DNA of 64,000 nucleotides from Olavius algarvensis Delta 4 endosymbiont (GTDB taxonomy: Bacteria > Desulfobacterota > Desulfobacteria > Desulfobacterales > CAJINA01): assembly GCA_905176665.1 (NCBI GenBank), contig CAJINA010000084.1:86603-150602 (forward strand), in the 5' to 3' direction. This document shows positions 61,054 through 64,000 of this stretch, one piece after another (position 1 is the stretch's first letter; each line of letters begins with the position of its first letter). The translations under genes were made by a program, and so were the position numbers. Below the pieces are notes generated by a model. That model saw only the letters and a list, made by a program, of their open reading frames with translations, was not told the DNA's origin and made no database searches.

Positions 61054-63329
61054 GGAGGACGCTCCTTGGGTTTTCGAAGCAGGGCGATACCCGCCCAGGC
61101 AGCAAGTACGACGACAGTAATTTCACCCAGGGTGTCCAGGGCCCTGAAGTCGACCAGAATGACGTTGACGATGTTGCGACCGTGGGCCGCCAGATAGCTT
61201 TTGGTTTCAAAGTAAGCGGTCAGGCTACGATCTAAAGGGGACTGTCCGACACCCATCAGCATCGCGGTGACCAGGAAACCCACGGCAAGGCAGAGGCCGG
61301 CCCGCGTGATACGAAGCGGCAGCGGCTTTTTTTTCTCGCGGTTCAGGGGGGGCAGCCGCGGCAAAACCAATGAGACGATAATCACGGTAAGCGTCTCCAC
61401 CATGAGTTGCGTCAGGGCCAGGTCAGGCGCTCCGAATACCAGAAAGAGCAGGGCCACGCCCGCTCCCACACCACCTAAACCGCAAATGGCGGCCAGTCGC
61501 TTTTTGGCGGTCAGCACAATGATGGTAGCAGCTAAAATCAGCAGAACCAGACCCACGGCTACAATGGGGCCGTCCAAGGCCGGTACGCCAAGAGCGGGTT
61601 TAGCGCTGCCGAACCAGGGCCATCCCACTGCGACTGCCATACAAAGCACGATGACGGCCAGGTAATTGGTCAATGAACCGTTTTGCAGAGCGCCGGTCAC
61701 CGAATCCGCTGCTCGCATGAACATGTCGAGACCGAATTGATAGGTGCGCTGGGAAGTGACCGGCAACCGCTGCCTCAGCATACCCACCCAGACACGCAGG
61801 TGTTGCCGTTTCATAAAGATCAGTCCGCCCAGCATCAAGGTGATGAAACTGAGCAAGAGCGGTGTATTGAATCCGTAAAAGAGTTTCAGGCGGATCTCTT
61901 CTCTGGCCGGGTGAAAGGCCAGCACGGCGGGCTGAACCAGATTGGCGGAAACCCACCAGGGGATGATGCCGAACAAAATGGTCAGGCCTCCCATGATGCT
62001 GGGCCCCAGTCTCATCGTCCAGGGCACTTCGCGGACCGCCGCCAGGGCGGTCGGGCGCCTGCCGAAAAACACTCCCAGCATGATGGTCCCGGCTACACCG
62101 GTCATCAGCGCGTTGGAAAGCAGGGCAATCGTGGTGGCAAAACCGGGATAGACCGTTTCGGTCAGCGCCCCCTTGTACATGATCTCCTTGCCGATAAATC
62201 CGAAAAACAATGGAAAACCGGCCATGGACATGGTTGCAGCGGCCACGGCCAGAGCGGTCAGGGGCATGGCGCGCCAGAGTCCGCCAAGGCGATCCAGCAG
62301 GCGGGTGCCGGTTTGGTGGTCGATGCTGCCGGCAGCCAGAAAAAGGGAGGCCTTGTAAAGGGCGTGGACAAGCAAAAAGGTGGTGGCTGCCGTGAGGGTT
62401 GGTGTTGTTTGGCCGCCGAGGAACATGGTCAGGATTCCCAATGCCATCATGGTGGTGTAGGCCAGGACCCGTTTCAGGTCAGATGGGGCCAGGGCTTGCA
62501 CAGCGCCCCACAAGGCCGTGATGCCGCCGACCAAGACCAGGGTCGTCATCCACAGTTCCGTACCCCCCAGCAGCGGGTGGAAGCGCATCAACAGATAGAT
62601 ACCAGCTTTGACCATTGTAGCTGCATGTAAAAAGGCACTGACGGGCGTGGGGGCGCTCATGGCGTTGGGCAGCCAGAAATGAAAAGGAAACTGGGCTGAT
62701 TTGGTCATGGCCCCCAGGAATACCGCTGTGAAGATGGCGGGATATAGGGCGTGCTGACGGATCTGATCGCCGGCCCCTACCCAATGGCTGATGGTGAAGG
62801 AGGCGCCTGCGATTTTCAAAAGTAGGATACCGAGGAGCAGTGCCAAACCGCCGGCACCAGTGATTAAAATGGCCTGACGGGCATTGTCACGAGCGGTGTC
62901 CGCTTCGTGATCGAACCCAATGAGGAGATAAGAAAAGACCGTGGTGCCTTCCCAAAAGACGAAGAGCAGCAGCAAGTTGTCCGCTGTAACGATCCCCAGC
63001 ATAGAGAGCATAAAGGCGTTCAGAAAAACGAAATAGCGGCCCACATGCGAATGACCGGCCATGTAGGAAGAAGAGTAAAGGCTGACTAAAAAGCCGGCCC
63101 CGGTCACTATCAGGCAAAAGAGCAGGCTCAGGCCATCGAGGCGAAACCGTAGGTACAGGTCCAGGCTCGGTATCCAGGGCCATTGGAGCTGATACACGCG
63201 CCCACCGATCACCTCAGGCCATAGATAGCATAGGCCTAAAAAGAGCAACAGCGGCAAAGCCGTGCTGAGCAGTCCCAAGCGGCTGCTGCCATAGTTGTGA
63301 TGGTGGCTTTTCGGTTTCGATTTTGGCAT
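61035..63329 (-). CDS. mrpA: MrpA subunit
   Basis: A 764-residue protein with about 20 membrane helices and the first gene of the operon. The NuoL-like part shows [20 protein letters not shown] (conserved Glu), [58 protein letters not shown] and [18 protein letters not shown]. The C-terminal 150 residues are the DUF4040/MbhE-like tail ([53 protein letters not shown]). A short, His-rich N-terminus ([10 protein letters not shown]) is local. The ATG at 63329 lacks a clear ribosome site. The complete ABCDEFG order marks a canonical Na+(Ca2+)(K+)/H+ antiporter operon. Confidence 0.93.
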   Translation of the reverse strand: MPKSKPKSHHHNYGSSRLGLLSTALPLLLFLGLCYLWPEVIGGRVYQLQWPWIPSLDLYLRFRLDGLSLLFCLIVTGAGFLVSLYSSSYMAGHSHVGRYFVFLNAFMLSMLGIVTADNLLLLFVFWEGTTVFSYLLIGFDHEADTARDNARQAILITGAGGLALLLGILLLKIAGASFTISHWVGAGDQIRQHALYPAIFTAVFLGAMTKSAQFPFHFWLPNAMSAPTPVSAFLHAATMVKAGIYLLMRFHPLLGGTELWMTTLVLVGGITALWGAVQALAPSDLKRVLAYTTMMALGILTMFLGGQTTPTLTAATTFLLVHALYKASLFLAAGSIDHQTGTRLLDRLGGLWRAMPLTALAVAAATMSMAGFPLFFGFIGKEIMYKGALTETVYPGFATTIALLSNALMTGVAGTIMLGVFFGRRPTALAAVREVPWTMRLGPSIMGGLTILFGIIPWWVSANLVQPAVLAFHPAREEIRLKLFYGFNTPLLLSFITLMLGGLIFMKRQHLRVWVGMLRQRLPVTSQRTYQFGLDMFMRAADSVTGALQNGSLTNYLAVIVLCMAVAVGWPWFGSAKPALGVPALDGPIVAVGLVLLILAATIIVLTAKKRLAAICGLGGVGAGVALLFLVFGAPDLALTQLMVETLTVIIVSLVLPRLPPLNREKKKPLPLRITRAGLCLAVGFLVTAMLMGVGQSPLDRSLTAYFETKSYLAAHGRNIVNVILVDFRALDTLGEITVVVLAAWAGIALLRKPKERPPCNPLS

Positions 63330-63631
63330 TTTATTGAGACAGGAAAATTTGGCATCACAAATAAATGTGAAGATTGATTGTGTGGCATTTTTGCATACAC
63401 GTCAAGGAGATATCGGATGATAAGCACGCATAGGTTGAATTTGAAAGTTGCGTATAAAAGCTCTATTGTTCGTAATTATGATTCCCTCAGCAAGACGATC
63501 ATTTTATCTCAAACATCAGTCTGTTTCTGGTTCTCGTTCTCCTAAAATGATTTCATCAATGGTTTCCTTTTCAAGAATTTCCCAGTGCGCGGGTATTTTC
63601 GTTCGAAATGAATTTTTGATGACCGAAAACA
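63330..63631. other. Non-coding gap upstream of mrpA
   Basis: No supported gene. The minus strand from 63660 down to a TGA at 63516-63518 carries a short open stretch ending ILEKETIDEIILGEREPETD, charged and protein-like but without a start. It could be a remnant of a gene tail. The mrp operon promoter should lie between 63330 and about 63450. Confidence 0.35.
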
Positions 63632-63660
63632 AAAGGGTCAGACCTACACTTTGACAAAAT
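63632..63660 (+). repeat. 29-bp REP-like sequence, partner of 57611-57639
   Basis: Read on the plus strand it matches the reverse complement of 57611-57639 at 26 of 29 positions (core GGGTCAGACC). Similar GGGTCAGACCTACAC strings are, to my knowledge, frequent in deltaproteobacterial genomes, often near REP-associated transposases; none is here. Confidence 0.6.
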
Positions 63661-63680
63661 AGGCTCTAAACCCTGAAAAC

Positions 63681-63722
63681 AAAAAAGGGCCGCCACACAT
63701 AATGTGTAGCGGCCCCTTTTTT
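63681..63722. terminator. Bidirectional Rho-independent terminator
   Basis: AAAAAAGGGCCGC, then ACACATAATGTGT, then GCGGCCCCTTTTTT: a long stem with an inner ACACAT/ATGTGT helix and A/T runs on both sides. It can stop transcription from either direction. Confidence 0.8.
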
Positions 63723-63786
63723 GCCCTAACATGGTGCCGAGGGACAGATTTCTGGTTTAATGTAATATCAATAGCTTACATGCTGT

Positions 63787-63814
63787 AACGGCCTCCAAAT
63801 GGGGGCCGTTTTGC
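63787..63814 (+). terminator. Putative terminator hairpin
   Basis: AACGGCCTCC-AAAT-GGGGGCCGTT forms a 10-bp stem with one mismatch, then TTGCT. The remaining bases to 64000 hold no gene I can identify. Confidence 0.55.
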
Positions 63815-64000
63815 TATGGCTTTGCACCCTATCCGCACCCAATTTACGCAGGTTGCGCACTCAGCCTATTAAAAGCCGGCAAGATGACCCCAAAATACCA
63901 GAATCATTCCTCAGTTGAAACCAACCAGCCTTAACCGAACCATATTGGCAAGCAACTATGCTGCAATTGAGAATTTAGGCTTTTTATATCTGATGGTATA

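Overview
The window looks like a chromosome segment of a strictly anaerobic, probably sulfate-reducing deltaproteobacterium (Desulfobacterales-like). That placement is inferred from gene content: tandem selenocysteine HdrA/MvhD modules beside MetV, hgcAB mercury-methylation genes, DUF3786 and DUF2845 proteins, Mrp/Mbh-type antiporter clusters, bacterial enhancer-binding proteins and GMC/SLOG-family genes. No rRNA, convincing tRNA, CRISPR array, intact transposase or prophage was seen.

Region 1 (1-9168, minus strand) is an operon for a large HdrA-MvhD-HdrA-MvhD-HdrCB-MetV electron-transfer complex. Each of the first five genes is interrupted by one in-frame TGA at a position where the family has a conserved Cys. 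Each TGA is followed, 20 to 23 nt later, by a hairpin with a GG-containing apical loop. I read all five as selenoproteins. A sixth, a seleno-OsmC, lies at 56943-57413.

Region 2 (9.9-22.9 kb) holds housekeeping and regulatory genes: a parvulin, a PanP-like decarboxylase, an ElyC-like protein, a nucleoside-recognition membrane protein, a glycosyltransferase, Tag, a KamA-family radical SAM enzyme, DUF3786, lipoprotein SppA, a receiverless sigma-54 activator and a response regulator. Region 3 (22.9-25.0 kb) is arsR-hgcA-hgcB, with an operator-like inverted repeat over the arsR promoter: the gene set for making methylmercury. Region 4 (25.2-36.7 kb) has a solute-binding protein, a duplicated-domain protein of unknown function, and a minus-strand Mrp/Mbh-like membrane cluster with three large ion-translocating subunits, an embedded cyclic-nucleotide-binding protein, and downstream pilin-like and HEAT-repeat genes.

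Region 5 (37-53.4 kb) contains mixed genes: a TIM-barrel protein, a GMC oxidoreductase with a CxxCxxCxxxC motif, a SLOG protein, an SpmA/SpmB-like fusion, two hybrid histidine kinases, SRAP and a sigma-54 activator. It also holds an unannotated 50-residue protein with ten cysteines and its own terminator (42683-42835). Region 6 (53.6-57.5 kb) has a PEP-synthase-like protein with an atypical C-terminus, a dual-specificity phosphatase and the seleno-OsmC. Region 7 (57.6-63.3 kb) is a complete mrpABCDEFG operon bracketed by an inverted pair of 29-bp repeats. A MITE-like repeat family of about 140-170 bp occurs at least four times (16.1, 18.1, 40.4, 45.7 kb).

All family calls come from reading translations and motifs by eye; no database search was run.
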